From NCBI GenBank assembly GCA_031835245.1, contig JAVKOQ010000197.1, positions 1-64,000 of the forward strand: a stretch of DNA of 64,000 nucleotides. Direction: 5' to 3'. The stretch's first letter is position 1, and each line of letters starts with the position of its first letter. The notes beneath the pieces were generated by a model. It worked only from the letters and a program-made list of their open reading frames with translations. It ran no database searches and was not told the DNA's origin. Below, in pieces: positions 19,229 through 31,303 of this stretch. Both the position numbers and the translations under genes were made by a program. The DNA comes from Balamuthia mandrillaris. Taxonomy: Eukaryota > Discosea > Longamoebia > Balamuthiidae.

Positions 19229-21036
19229 CAGTAAGTACTCCACTTCTTTGGACTGTTATTGGCAAACTAGCTCCAGTGATGTTTGAGGGAATGAGTCATA
19301 CATTCTCTTAATCAGTAATATGCCACCTCAATACCTTATCTTTACTTCTTTCTCTTTAATGGCAACTGTTGTCCTTGATCCTGAGACTGTAGAGGACAAA
19401 TGCATGGATGGATGAATATAGAAGAATAATGTCAACATAACCAACTCTTTCTTTGTTTCTTTCTTTGTTCCTTTCTCTTTTCTGTCATTGATGTTTTATA
19501 TCAACACCAAGCCTTTCCAAAGATCTTTCTCCTGCCTTTCCTGGATCTTTCCCCAGCCTAACAAGTGTCCAATAAATTTCAAAAGAAAAAAGCAAAATGG
19601 AGAGTGAGTATGAGAATGAGACCATGGCAGTCGAGTCTTTACTCAGGTGCAAGCATAGCTCTGAAGGCCTAACTGTAGTTGAGAAAACTATATCTGAAGG
19701 GCAAGAAGCACTTTGACTCAAAATTCAAACTTTATATCTGGATGGTGGCCTCACAGTAGCACAGATCAGTTGGTGCCTGAGTTGCTCTTCAACTACGGTC
19801 CACAGATGAATCAACAGCATCAACAAACGTCCTTCTACAAAGGACAAACCACACTCAAGACAATCACAAAAATGCACTCCTCAAGTCCAAAAAAAGATCA
19901 AAAAGCTAACACAAGGAAGGTTTTGCTGCTTTACACACCAGGTAGCTGCCATCTTGAAATCAGAGGGACTTAACATTAGCAAAAGCACAACGTTATAAAT
20001 AACGAGCTCAGAAAAGAGGAAATAATACCACCCCAACAAGCAAAATAGCAGAGTTGACACTACAACAAAAGCAAAAAAGACACTTTGCACAGGCCTACCT
20101 CTCTTACAACTGGGAAGAAACTCTCATAACTAATGAGAAACACTTCTCCTTATTCAGTGCTCTTACCCACAAAAACAACATGATTTGGGATAATCCTGGT
20201 GTGGAGTATTTTTTGAGCAAGTGAAACACCCTCCTACTTACTGTAAGTGTCTGGTAGCTTTGGAGCCACCCCTCTTATCAGCTATGAAGGAACTGTAAAG
20301 ACTGAAACCTATGTGGACATACTGACCCAGGCCCTGCTCAACCAACAAAATGTTTAGTTCCACCGTTTGCTGTCTTCAAGATGGGGCCTCTGCTCATATA
20401 TTGAAGGCAAGTATGGAATTCATCTATCAAAACTTGTGAAGTTTATTCCCAGAGGATTGGCCTCCAAACTCTCCAGACTTGTCTCTGATAGAGAACCTCT
20501 GGGCCATCATTAGTGACAGAGTTCAAGCTCAGAACCCAAAGACATTCAAAGAATGGCAAGAAGCTATGGATACTGTGTGAGACGAAATTTCTTTGGCTCA
20601 GATAAAAAGGCTGATTTCTTCCAACCCTTCTCATCTTTAATCATGTATTGAAAACAATGGAAGCTGAACATCATATTAATACCTGACTCTTGTAGTTTCT
20701 TTTGCACTCTATTTTATAAAAAAAAGTTGACTAACTTTTATTTGACATGTACCTGTGGTTCTTTGCTCAGGTTCTAACACAACAAGCCATTCAACACATC
20801 CTATCATGGCCACTAGTCAATGTGTCAGTGTTAGGCTACATGAAGCTTTCTTTGTGTGAGCATCTTTCTTTATCCTTTGTCATTTGCATTAGTTTTTCAG
20901 CTCTATAGTAGAAAAACAAAGAATAGAGTTAAACTGTGAAAGAGTGACAGTGAGCTATAGTCTCTATAATTTGCTATATACTTGGTATAGCTTGAGGAGT
21001 AATACATTTTGATATCTATATGAGGAGTACTTACTG
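19229..21036 (+). mobile_element. Decayed Tc1/mariner transposon
   Basis: Ends carry an inverted match: CAGTAAGTACTCC at 19229-19241 and GGAGTACTTACTG at 21024-21036, about 1.8 kb apart, the usual Tc1 size. Inside, the plus strand encodes degenerate transposase: QDGASAH near 20380 (second Asp of the DDE/D triad), then WPPNSPDLSLIENLWAIISD and NPKTFKEWQEAM from about 20459 to 20575, the third acidic block of Tc1 transposases. Several in-frame stops and frame changes show it is inactive. No TA duplication was verified. Confidence 0.8.
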
Positions 21037-23204
21037 TGAAACTCGAAATTCTTGAACTAACACAAACAGGTCCAATGCCAATAAGTTAGTTTATGTGGCG
21101 GTTTTTGATTTTGTTGGGACAGTTTGCCATAAATGCTTTTTACTAACTCCTTAAGTAAAAAAAGTTTAAGTAAAACTTGAAGCAGATGTTTGTTATGGCT
21201 TGCTTTTTGCTGTTTTAACAAGGAAATGGAATGAAAAGGAAGGATACTAAACAAGGTGCAGGAAGTTGCATATTTAGTGTATCCACTTTTAAATAGCAAT
21301 GGAAGCCAGTGTCATCCCCTATTCAATTATAAGGCTTTGCTATTCTATACACTCCTTCTCATGTAAGCAAATAAAAGGAAGGTGAACTTAAAAACTTCCT
21401 GTTTTATGTTTGTAGTGCAGTAAACAACATCAAGAAAGGAACCTTTGCAATTTCCATCCATTTCACTATCAAAACAAAAGTATGTGTTAACAATGTCAAC
21501 ACATACTTGAAGGTACAAGTAGGAGACTATGGCAGTGGAGTGTTGTTAATAGAATTTTTGACATTTTCATTTGGCTACCAAAACCACCAAGTGTACAGAG
21601 TTTGATGGCCAGCAATTAGCAATCTGCATTGACAGCTAACAAAGAAAACAATGGGAGGTAATCTCTATCAAAGCTTTCAAGTAGGAACAAGCTAAATCAG
21701 TTTTTCGAAGAGAAGGGTTCAAGTTGGCAGTGGAAAAGTATGGGCATCTGAACACACAGTCAAGATTCCTCTCCCTCGGGTTAACCAAAGGAGGAAAATG
21801 ATAGAAGTGCAGAGGATCAGCAAAACTCAGTAGTGGATTCGCCCTGCCAAGAGGAAGGAACCAGTGTTGTGCCTGTGAGAGTGATTGCTTCAGACTTGGT
21901 CAGTGCAAACAATGTTAAGGAGTAAACCAACAGTCAAGTGGCACTGCTGTTTGATTGTATTAGCAGTGTATTAAGATCTTTGAGGCAGATATACTCTCTC
22001 TTGCAGTGATTCAGGGATCTGATTGAATCTCTGGACCAGGAAATCAATAATCTTATAGTGGAGGAAAAAGGAAGTGCATAAAGTACCAAACGTGGTCTTG
22101 CTCCAGGTTTCAATCATTAACAGTCATACACAGAGGTGGTTGAATCAGCTCTGTGGTGTGATAGAATTACTGTGAAAAGGAATCTCCCTCCAACAATATC
22201 TACAGACATAAATATTTGAATTTTTTGTTGTTTTCATTGAAAAGGTATATATATACAGGAGGATATGAACCAAGGATACAGTAACTGACCTGAACTATTG
22301 GTCTACAGTAAACCCAAAGTATGGCTTTGCCAGTTCCTACTCCAAGGGACCGTGGAGGGCAGATTGATTGTGGTGAGTGGTAAAAACCTTAAAAACAAAA
22401 AGGTGTATAAGAGGATCTTCGAGCTGGGACTCAAGCATGTCAAAGTGTGGAAAGTAAGAGAAAAGAATACCATACAGTATCAAGGAGTTACTTGGGAGAT
22501 GGCCCAGGCTGCTGAAGACACAGAGCCAGGCTGTATGCTTTCACCCACTTGTGGAAGCCTAAAGAGCAAAGAAATATGGAGAAGAGGAAGGAAAAGGAGT
22601 AGAATATTGGAACAGTGGCTTTAAACAGCTCTTTGGAACTCTCTGGCATTGTGCTGGCAAAGGAGAAGTATTGTGGTGGATGAGGAAGAAAAGGAGACCC
22701 AATGACTTCAGTAATGTTTGTCTAAAGAGTAGAAGCAAGAGGAATTGGTCAGCTGTAGGGCTAATAGTAAGAAATTTGACATTATGAAGCATATGAACAT
22801 AGGAGGATAGTTGCCCCTTGCTTGGAGGAGTATTGGTGGATGAGTGGAGAGGCTGGCCCAGGGAAGAGTGGCTATGAAAGGGGTTCTTTGTTCAAGAGGG
22901 CTTCAAGGGGAACTTCAGTGAAAGGAAAGAGTGGCGCATGCCTTATTCTACTTCTTCACTGCCTTCACTGCTGAATTCAATCTTCTCTGAAGCTCCAAAA
23001 GATCACTGCCAAATTATTTCAAACAACTAGCAAACATTGGACCAAACTCAGGGTTTCGGCGCTGTTGTGGTTAATAGGGTGCTTTTTATTATGAAAAGAA
23101 TAATTACAGGAAGAAAGGAGAGTGAGAGGAAGAGCACAGTGCCAAGGGAGGAGGGGGAGAGAGGCATAAAGGAGAAGAGTGAAGAGAGAAGGAAAGCCTG
23201 TCAC

Positions 23205-24732
23205 TTAGGAGGGACAGTCTCAGGATAGAGACAAGCTTTCTTTCGTTGAGAGGCTGCTTTCAGCTGTGCACGACATTTCTCCAGTTTGGCTTGAGCCGCA
23301 AGAAAGTGGTGATGGACCAGTTTTTTATAAAACTCACAGTCTTGCTCTTGCAGGTCAAGCCGTCTTATGTGCTTGTTGGTAAAAAGGGCGCAAATCTCAA
23401 AGTCATCATCGAGATGGACATGGTCCCAGCAATAGGGCCCACAGATAAGGTGCCAGAGGCACTGTTGCTGACCAAACCAACGTTCAATTGGCACGTGAAG
23501 CTGCTTCAATGCTTCCCATTCTGCATGGGCAGCAGGTGCCAGTCTCCTTCCTCATTGAAGGACAATCCGATGGAGACCAGGAGTATTGGAAGCTGGACCC
23601 ACATAGCCCTTGTCCAACAAGACTGCCCAAGAAGATACTGCATTCTCTGTTGCTAAGGCAGCTGCTTCATCTGGTTCCTTTTCAAGGTATTCCAGATATT
23701 GAGTGTAGTGCAGTTTGTGTATGGTATTGAGCCAGCTTGTTTCGGAGTGAAAAACAGCATATAGTAGGTTGTGTGCACCATGATTCCCACTTCTTTTTTT
23801 AGGCCATAAATTCCGTTTTTCTTGTTGAAATATATTTTCACCTCATCGAAGGGCACTTTTGGCATGTGTGACTGCACTGTCATGGAGTCCACCAGCAGGC
23901 TGATATAAGGATAGCCAGTGCTGATCAATGGCTGAGGTCATGGGTGAGGTTCAAGCCATCTCTTCTGCAAGGCAGCCAACAGCATCAGGCGCATTGTTGA
24001 GAATTACTCTCAACATATTAGTTCCGTTGCCCCTTTCCTTTCCTTTTCTTTCTGTGGACATCCTTGACGTGGACCAATTGCCTGCTGCCACATTGCTAGG
24101 CTTCTTCCTTTTATTCCGTTGCTTCCTTCTCTCTTTCTTTTAGTTAGTTAGTTTTGTGAAGTTGAAACCACAGCTTTCTCTCCTGACACTCTTTGTTCCC
24201 TTGTTTCCTCTTTGAATAATACGTTTTGGCCCCGTCTGTTCGTGTTATTCGTCCTTTCTAACAGTATCCACTTCACGTTGTCCTCAAAGAGCCCTTCTTT
24301 AAGCCAAAAGACTGTTGCCAAGGTCCTGTAATCTCGTGCTGTATGCACCCACCACAGATAACACAGAAGGGAGTCCATCAAGGATGATCTGGGTCTTGGA
24401 CCTCAACAGCGGTTGGCCTGCTCTTCTGGGAGCAAGAGCTGGTACAGCTGCCTAATTTCCTCTTCCATAAAATTTGTGGCCTGGAGGAAGAAGTCATTCT
24501 CTCTTAAATAGTGCCAAATAAACCCCTCTGGCTCTTGGTCATCATCTTGCAAGTCTGGAGCATCTTGCACCGTGTTGGTCTGCCTCAGATCCTCCTCTTC
24601 CTGAGTGCAAATGGCCACAAAAGCGTCGTGGTGAGAATGTGCCATGGCCCAGCAGACACCTGTTGCTCTTGAAGCACCTTGTGTTGAATGCAACAGTGCA
24701 AAACGAAATGGAACATTGTAGCAGTGAGTCAA
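23205..24732 (-). mobile_element. DDE transposase remnant (Harbinger/IS5-like), split by an LTR-like repeat
   Basis: Minus-strand fragments at about 24265-24732, 23653-23928 and 23205-23509 read in order as one protein: an N-terminal acidic part, YPYISLLVDSMTVQSHMPKV with the first Asp, YFNKKNGIYGLKKEVGIM, a GYVG segment, and IERWFGQQQCLWHLI with the ER-W-FG C-terminal motif seen in Harbinger/IS5-type DDE families. Stops and shifts interrupt it. The LTR-like repeat at 23995-24263 lies between the first and second fragments. Class assignment is from motif order only. Confidence 0.6.
23995..24263. repeat. LTR-like repeat, copy 1
   Basis: A 269-bp unit starting TGTTGAGAATTACTCTCAAC and ending CTTTCTAACA, i.e. 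TG...CA termini with a short terminal palindrome. It is about 85-90% identical by eye to copy 2. No internal element is attached, so it looks like a solo LTR. A clear target-site duplication was not seen. Confidence 0.7.
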
Positions 24733-24932
24733 CGGCTACTTGGTGTTAATGATTGTTCTGTTTGGTGGTCCATGTAATTTCCCTCTCATCTCCACTGCCA
24801 CTTCACCAAATTTCATAATATACATTATTTGCAAATCACAACAAACAGCGACAAAACCCCGAGTTTGGTCCATTTCTTGCTTCATCTCCTCTTTTCTTCT
24901 CCTCTGCCACTTGTAGCTTTCTTGCCATGATA

Positions 24933-25330
24933 TTAATATACATTGAACAAGAAGGGAGACAAAACTCCTTCTTGCTTCTCTCCTCTTTCTACTAGAAATT
25001 CCTCAGAGAGCTGCTCCTTCATGCAAATGACACTCATCATACCATGGTACCACTCTGCAATGATGCCAACTGCTGCCTCTTCTGTTCCTCTTTTGCACAA
25101 TGTCCTTGCCAGCATATCATGGTCAAGCATGTCATTTGCCTTGCTGATATTCAACGGAGCAATATAAGTACATTCTTTGCTTTTCTTCATCAAGCATTTC
25201 TTCAACTGCCACACTTGATCTATGGATCTCCTTTTCTAAATCTGCCTTGGCAATCACTTATCCACCTTTGTTCTCTTGCTTGTATATTCAACTGCACCAA
25301 GATAGATCATGGGCCTTATGCAAGGGGATA
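24933..25330 (-). mobile_element. Non-LTR reverse transcriptase fragment
   Basis: The minus strand reads NDMLDHDMLARTLCKRG, AVGIIAEWYHGMMSVICM and EEFLVERGEKQEGVLSPFLFN, equivalent to the RT blocks F.KAFD..DH..L and V.RGVKQGGVLSPFLFN. Upstream sequence on this strand to about 25330 extends the match with stops. Fragment only. Confidence 0.75.
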
Positions 25331-25479
25331 ACCACTCCTGTTTCCACTCCTTGGGAAATACACCTTGGTTCTCACGCCTTGATCAGCGTCCAAGTTGTAC
25401 ATTGCACATGTTTACCTCCATACTTCATCATTTCCCCATCAATATTGTCCACTCCAGCTGCTTTGCCCACACTCAATCC

Positions 25480-25560
25480 TTTCCTTCATGCAAGATTAAA
25501 GCTCTTTTTCTTAAGCCAGTTGCTACCAGACCAAGACAGTCCTTCAGGACCTGCTTAGAA
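25480..25560. repeat. Inverted repeat partner of 26800-26880
   Basis: About 70-80 bp (CTTTTTCTTAAGCCAGTTGC, then CCAGACCAAGACAGTCCTTC) recurs in reverse complement at 26800-26880 with few differences. A related stretch lies near 18155-18250. Probably 3' ends of copies of one retroelement in opposite orientations. Confidence 0.7.
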
Positions 25561-25952
25561 ACAAACAGCAGAACACGTCCTATTAAGATGTCCAAATCTT
25601 TGGGAAGATCATTTTAGAATCTGGTATATGGACAATGGAGATGAAGAACTAGTCAGAAAGCTAATTATAGAAGACTGTACAACAAAGCTCCTGTCAACTG
25701 GAAAGAAATGCAACAGAGCTCAGAAGACAGAACATTGTAAGCAAAGTTGTAAACGAGTCTAGAGATTATGGGCAGCAAAAGGAAGTTGGAAGTATGGAAC
25801 TACTTCTGCATTTTAAAATCTGGAGTGTGGTCAATAGATATGCATTTTATCAATCTTTGGAAGTAATGTAAAAGTAAGGAAATTATAAGAAAGAATCATC
25901 CATTTCATTCACTGAATTAATTATTATGCAATTGGGAAGGCATTGGAAATGA

Positions 25953-25989
25953 GGGAGTAAGAGTCTACTATGTATGTACAATGCTTACT
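25953..25989. repeat. Direct repeat shared with 26951-26996
   Basis: GGGAGTAAGAGTCTACTATG then TATGTACAATGCTTACT, matched at 26951-26996 with one short insertion and one substitution. Likely ends of related elements. Confidence 0.7.
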
Positions 25990-27059
25990 AAAGTTGTCTA
26001 AGGTACCTCTTGAAGGAAGAAGTACACTATATTGATAATTAAGATGGTACTGTTATACCACTCTCCCATAATACCTATCCCTATCTCTCCTTGTATATAT
26101 ATCTCTTTCTTTCATTTTATTAAAGGTCTTTTCCCTACCTCATCGAGTTGGTGTTCGTTAGGTTGTTCCCCTACCGGCCTTATCAGTACTCTGTCCTCTT
26201 GGTTCCACCTTAGTGGAAGGTTTTCATGGAGTCCTTTAAAAGACTGGCCTTTAAAGTGCCTCAGCTTGATTAATAGCCACTGGTAGTCAAGTTGAAGAAT
26301 GCTGGTGAAAAATGTAACACAGCAAGTAGTTCTTCAAAGGAGAAGAATGAAAGGCCATTGTCAGGAAAACATGAGAGGGAACAGCTACAGTTGATCTTTG
26401 GTGCAAGTGGAAAAAAGGATTGTGGAATAGTACAATGAGATGGTTTGGTAAAAAATGAAGGTTAGTAGGAGCAACAACAAGCCAGACAAGGAAGCCGTGG
26501 TGAATGGCAAAGTTAACAAGCAGGTAATGAAATTAGATAAGGAAAGAATAATAGGAAGTCCAGAAAGAAATTTGTAGAACTTAGGCAAAGGTTCAGGAAG
26601 TTGTGAAAAGCCAACAAATAGGACTAAATGGAGTGAAAGAGACTAAAAACATAAAAAAAAATGCAGAAATGGATTGGAAACATGTGGAAGATGGTGGCAA
26701 AGCATAGAGCAGAGTCCAAAGCAGTTATTGAACAGTGTAGAGGATCAAGGAGCATTTGGCAAAGCTGGGAAGGAAGGATTCCTCTGTTGGAAAATTGCAT
26801 TAACCAGAAGCAAGTCCTGAAGGACTGTCTTGGTCTGGCAGCAACTGGCTTAAAAAGGAGAGCTATAATTTGGCATAGAGGAAAAGATTGAGAATAAGCA
26901 GCTGAAGTGAACAACCTTGCTGGTGATATAAAGTATACCTAGATGCTTAAGGGAGTAAGAAAAGTAAGAGTACACTATGTATGTACAATGCTTACTTTTT
27001 ATGTGTAGTTTGGTGTTGCTCTCAGAGCAAATAAACTTCTTATTACAAATACTACCTGG

Positions 27060-27520
27060 ATGCTGATCAAGGCCATTGAAAACCAAGGCGTATTCCCCAA
27101 AGAGTTAAAACAAGGATGGTTATCCACTTGTATAAGGCACAAGACCCATGGGTTTAGAAAGCAAGGAACATATGTTAATTATTTATATTGCTTTGTTGGT
27201 TATCTGCAAAATATGTTGGACCATGTCATTCTGACAAGGACATTATGCAAAAGAAGAGCAAAAGAGGCAGCAGTGAATATCATTGCAGAGTGGTACTGGA
27301 ATATGACTGGTATCATTTGCATGAATGGACAGCTTTCTGTGGAATTTCCAGTGAAAAGAGGAGTTAAGCAAGGAGGAGTTTGTCTTCCTCCCTATTTAAT
27401 GTGTATGTCAATGTAGTGGCAAGAAAACAGCAAGTGGCAAAGGAAAAGGAAAGAGAAGATAAAGCAAGGAATGTGTGCTTAATGTTTGCAGATGCTTTGG
27501 CAGTGGTGACCAGAGATCCA
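27060..27520 (+). mobile_element. Non-LTR reverse transcriptase fragment, plus strand
   Basis: Reads IKAIENQGVFPKELKQGW, LDHVILTRTLCKRRAKEA, NIIAEWYWN and VEFPVKRGVKQGG, then after a frame slip a YADD-position sequence degraded to FADAL near 27485-27505. Same family as the minus-strand fragment at 24933-25330. Not intact. Confidence 0.75.
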
Positions 27521-27672
27521 TTCAGGCTTTAAAAGAGATTGAAGCTATGTGGAATGAATTCAAGTGTACTGCAAGTTCATCAAAGGTGGCAGGAGTTTGC
27601 AAAGCAGAATTGTGTTGGTTCAAGGGCAACAGTGCATAAAAAAGACAGTAGTATCATTTGCATGCATAGACA

Positions 27673-27936
27673 TGTTGAGAATCACTCTCAACATATTAGT
27701 TTCGTTGCTCCTTTCCTTTCCTTTCCTTTCTGTCAACATCTGCAACATGGACCAATCGCCTACTGCCACATTGCTAGGCTTCTTTCTTTTATTCCATTGC
27801 TTCCTTCTCTCTTTCTTTTAGTTAGTTAGTTTTGGTTCACACCACACTTTCCCTCTTGACACCCTTTGTTCCCTTGTTCCCTCTTTGAATACTATGTTTT
27901 GGCCCTGTCTGTTCGTGTTATTCACCCTTTCAAACA
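27673..27936. repeat. LTR-like repeat, copy 2
   Basis: A 264-bp relative of copy 1, from TGTTGAGAATCACTCTCAAC to CTTTCAAACA. It is flanked by GACA on both sides (27669-27672 and 27937-27940), a possible 4-bp target duplication. It interrupts reverse transcriptase-like sequence. Confidence 0.7.
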
Positions 27937-28278
27937 GACAGCTTTTTAAGGAATTTCTAATGGAAAGAGGGGTTAAGCAAGAAGAAGTTTGTCTTCCTTC
28001 CTGTTTAATGTGTATATTGATGTGGTGACCAGTAGTAGTCTTGTTGTCATTAACATGAGGTTCTAATAGTCTTAATAAAGTCATTTTTCTTCATACTTTG
28101 AATTGAATTGAATTTTCTTTTCTTATTTCATACCTTAGATTGTTACCTAAGCATTAACAACTGTTTAAAGTTTAAAAGCACTTGTTTTCTTCCCATAATA
28201 AATTTTTCAAAGAAAATAATAACAAAAAGATCTTTTGTTTTTTTTTTTTTTTTGGTTGTTATGAGTTGAAAGAAAGTA

Positions 28279-30379
28279 TTAATTGTTTTTGAAAGCAGGA
28301 GTGGTGCTGCCAGGCCAGGCCACAGTGCCACCTGAATAAACAGTAGAGGTATAACCAGCAGGAGGATAGCCAGTAGAGGGATAAGCAGCAGGTGGATACC
28401 CAGCAAGAGGATAACCAGGAGTTGGCATGGTAGTCGTGGGGCCATAAAAGGCTCCAAGGGGCATGACACCACCATTACCATAGGCAGCAGTTTGAGGGAG
28501 CGTAGAAGCATATAACGGGCTACCTGATCCTCCTATTGAAGGTGTTAAGGTGGAGAGACTAGTAGGAGACTGAGGCCAGGCGTTTCCTCCAAATGCTGTC
28601 TTGGTTGAAACGGGTGTGGTAGTACGTGTTGTATTTGTACTTTTGACGGTAGTTGTAGAAGAAGTTGAAGCATGTTGGCTTTGAGTGCTAGCAACAGTTC
28701 CTTTGGGCTTATCTGAAATGTTAAGATGTTGTAAATCAAACAGATTTTGATGCTTAGACCAAAGATCATCCTTGCTCTAGGATATTTAGACAAAAAAAAA
28801 ATAACAATCAGTTGAAGTAAAGAAAAACAAGCGACCAGGAGGCAAATCAACCTTGGTATCCTCAAACTTCACGAACGAATCCCAGTCACCTTCAGCTGCT
28901 AACAAAAACAGCACGAAACAGGTTAACACGAGCACATCACTTAGAGGCAAAGATACCTACATGCACCCGTTGAAACGGATTGAGACGTTGACTGCGCAGG
29001 AACTGAGGGTGTTGTAGTCAGAGAATCGAACAAATCAAATGAAGCAGGTGCGGTGCTTGTAGCCGAAGGAAAGGCAGTGGGTTGCACTGATCTAGCATTA
29101 GACGGAATTGAAGAAGGGGTGGCCGTGAAGACCCCTACTCCTGCAGGCATAGATTGCCCAGGGAAAGAGGTTTGCAAGGATGGCGAAGCAGTGGGAGCGG
29201 GTTCATCAAAAAGAGAGAGTAACAGCTCAGAAGTGGTAGTCCCTTTGCTTTTGGGAGGAACTTCAGAATCTGTACTTCCAGCCTTTGCTGGAGTGGCAGT
29301 GCCCTCACTGGCAGAGGGCTCTTCATCAGAAAAGTAGCCAGAATCCGAGGCTTGATCGTCAGAGAGAGAATCTGAATCGTCATCTGAGTTGTGCTTTTTA
29401 TCTCCCGTTCCTCTTCTCTGGTATGCATCTCTGCGAGAAATATCACTAATTGCCCAATTGGAAACATGGTTAGAAATAAGAAACGGGGTAACGGTTAGCA
29501 AACCAAACCTTGTGTCTCTGTGGCGGGCATCACTATAATAATCTGTGAAGTCAGAAAGTTAGCACATTGGGGTAACTGGAAAAAAAAAAGATACATACTG
29601 CCGCCACCAAGGCCGGACGAATCAGAGCCATGACCTGTGTATTTGTCTCTATTTTTTTTGGCCTGAGCACGTTCTTCCTTCAGGCGCTTAGAATCTTGTA
29701 ATAACTCAAGCAGGGCTTTGGTTCTCTGACGTACTGTAGTTCTCTGCTTAGTAGGCGATGACATGGAGAGAAGGGTAGGGGGGGTCACCTGTTTGGCCAC
29801 GGTCCACACGCTTAGAGTCAATCAAATGGTAGTGAGTCAATCGTTGCAATTGATGACTGTGTGCCTGTATGTCTCGGATTGCTTGTTCAGATCCATGACG
29901 AAGGATATACTCCAGCAGCAAGAGGCTCTGAAACCCAAAACGAAGACACAAATTGTTATGATGAGTTGTTTTGGTGTCAATGGCGTACAAACCTTGTAAA
30001 TGTGCCTCCAATGACGACCGGCTTCGTGGATTCTTGCCCATATGGCGTGCATCACGATTGGAAGTTGATGGCTTGAGGTAAAACAATCCAAATAAGTAGC
30101 GTTCCAAAGCAACAAGAGAGGAAGAGAGGTTACTATTGGAAGGTAGCAGCAGCAATTTCCCCCATTTGGGTGGTACTTGGTCCCCATTCTACATTTGAAG
30201 TGGCTTCTCGCACCTTAATCTCCATCTCAGGTGTGTTCATCACAGCGTCTTTGCTGCAGTGAGGACAAGAAAATGGTTAACACCAACCCTAAACAAGAAA
30301 ATTTCCACACAAACCCCTTTCTCCAAACGTTGAGCGCAGCGCGCTTTGGGTCTTGGATGACTTGGTCCAGGTCTGTCAT
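28279..30379 (-). CDS. Epsin-like clathrin adaptor (ENTH domain)
   Basis: Binds phosphoinositides and clathrin/adaptors at budding membranes. Exon 1 starts at 30379 (MTDLDQVIQDPKRAALNVW); exon 2 from 30253 gives NTPEMEIKVREATSNVEWGPS, the ENTH hallmark; next MHAIWARIHEAGRHWRHIYK; then LLLEYILRHGSEQAI and, after joining at 29733, TVRQRTKALLELLQDSKRLKEERAQAKKNR. The rest is disordered: Ser/Thr/Pro-rich with a clathrin-box-like LLLSLFDEP and a DLF motif (FDLFDSL), a GDWDSFVKFED segment, and a C-terminal Pro/Gly/Tyr-rich tail of PxAGYP units ending TTPAFKNN. The architecture is that of epsin/epsinR; the tail is lineage-specific. At least eight exons; the exact borders of the middle small exons (about 29470-29600 and 28720-28920) are uncertain. 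Confidence 0.88.
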
Positions 30380-30687
30380 GATCGGTTTTCCTTGCGGCAA
30401 GTGCTGGCGCGCTGTTCTGTGAGGGGTGTACAGAAAGGTGGCGGTGGTGGTACTTTGCTTGCGCGACCAACCAAGGGGACAAAGAGGCGATTTAAAAAGA
30501 CGCCTTTGATTTGGAGGGGGTGAGGAGCACCTTCCCTTAACCTTGGCCTTTAAGGGGGGGCCACCTAACTGCCGGGAAATGACCCCTCAGGGAAAGTTCG
30601 AAACAAAAACCCAACACCCCTCGCAGAATTCTTCTCTTTGGGCAACCACCACCAGCTGTGAAAGCAAAGAAGAACAACAACAACAAC
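30380..30687. promoter_or_regulatory. Divergent promoter region, epsin / DIM1
   Basis: About 310 bp between two divergent starts. G-rich patches lie near 30520-30560 and a CAACAACAACA leader precedes the DIM1 ATG. No gene seen. Confidence 0.4.
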
Positions 30688-31116
30688 ATGTCCTACTTTT
30701 TGACGCACTTGCACAGCGGTTGGGCTGTGGACCAGGCCATCCTTGCAGAGGAAGACCGCTTGGTGATTATTCGGTTTGGCCATGACTGGGAGCCCGAGTG
30801 CATGAAGATGGACGAAATCTTGTACGCCATGGCGGACAAGGTCAGCAACATGGCCGTAATCTACGTGGTCGACATCACCGAGGTGCCCGACTTTAACAAA
30901 ATGTATGAATTGTATGATCCTGTAACGGTGATGTTCTTTTATCGCAACAAACACATTATGATCGACTTGGGCACTGGCAACAACAACAAGATCAACTGGG
31001 CTCTTAACGATAAGCAAGAAATGATTGATATCGTTGAAACCGTGTACCTTGGGGCACGAAAAGGAAGGGGCCTCGTCGTCTCCCCAAAGGACTATTCCAC
31101 CAAATATAAATACTAA
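30688..31116 (+). CDS. TXNL4A: DIM1/TXNL4A, U5 snRNP 15-kDa protein
   Basis: Single-exon, 142 residues, exactly the family length. Thioredoxin-fold spliceosome component of U5 snRNP needed for pre-mRNA splicing. Near-universal blocks are present: MSYFLTHLHSGWAVDQAIL, RLVIIRFGHDWEPECMKMDE, VAVIYVVDITEVPDFNKMYEL (here MAVIYVVDI), FFYRNKHIMIDLGTGNNNKI and RGLVVSPKDYSTKYKY. The ATG at 30688 follows a CAA-rich leader. Lack of introns in this gene contrasts with its neighbours. Confidence 0.98.
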   Translation: MSYFLTHLHSGWAVDQAILAEEDRLVIIRFGHDWEPECMKMDEILYAMADKVSNMAVIYVVDITEVPDFNKMYELYDPVTVMFFYRNKHIMIDLGTGNNNKINWALNDKQEMIDIVETVYLGARKGRGLVVSPKDYSTKYKY

Positions 31117-31303
31117 ATATAAATACTAAAGTGAATACTTTCTTTCGCCTTGTACATTGCACCACTTGCTTGCTTGGGGTTTTGTTTCTGTGTTCTGTTT
31201 TTTTGTTTCTTTTTTTTTTTGTTTCGCTTTTTATTTATTTATTTTTTGTTTGTTTGGGTTGGGTTGGGGGAAGGCGAGGGCAGGGCGAGAGCAGGACCAA
31301 AAG

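Larger units (their letters stand above)
17379..28278. other. Gene-poor island of decayed mobile elements
   Basis: About 10.9 kb with no intact host gene. Composition is AT-richer than the flanking gene blocks and long ORFs are absent. Recognisable remnants are listed separately: a tandem duplication, a Tc1/mariner copy, a DDE transposase split by an LTR-like repeat, two LTR-like copies, and reverse transcriptase fragments in both orientations. The parts from about 21.1 to 23.2 kb and 25.7 to 26.6 kb have no assignable identity. Confidence 0.7.

Noticed and set aside
22298-22624. A 108-codon ORF as a host gene
   Set aside because: It lies in the decayed island, shows no splice context or known motif, and surrounding frames are full of stops; more likely transposon debris.
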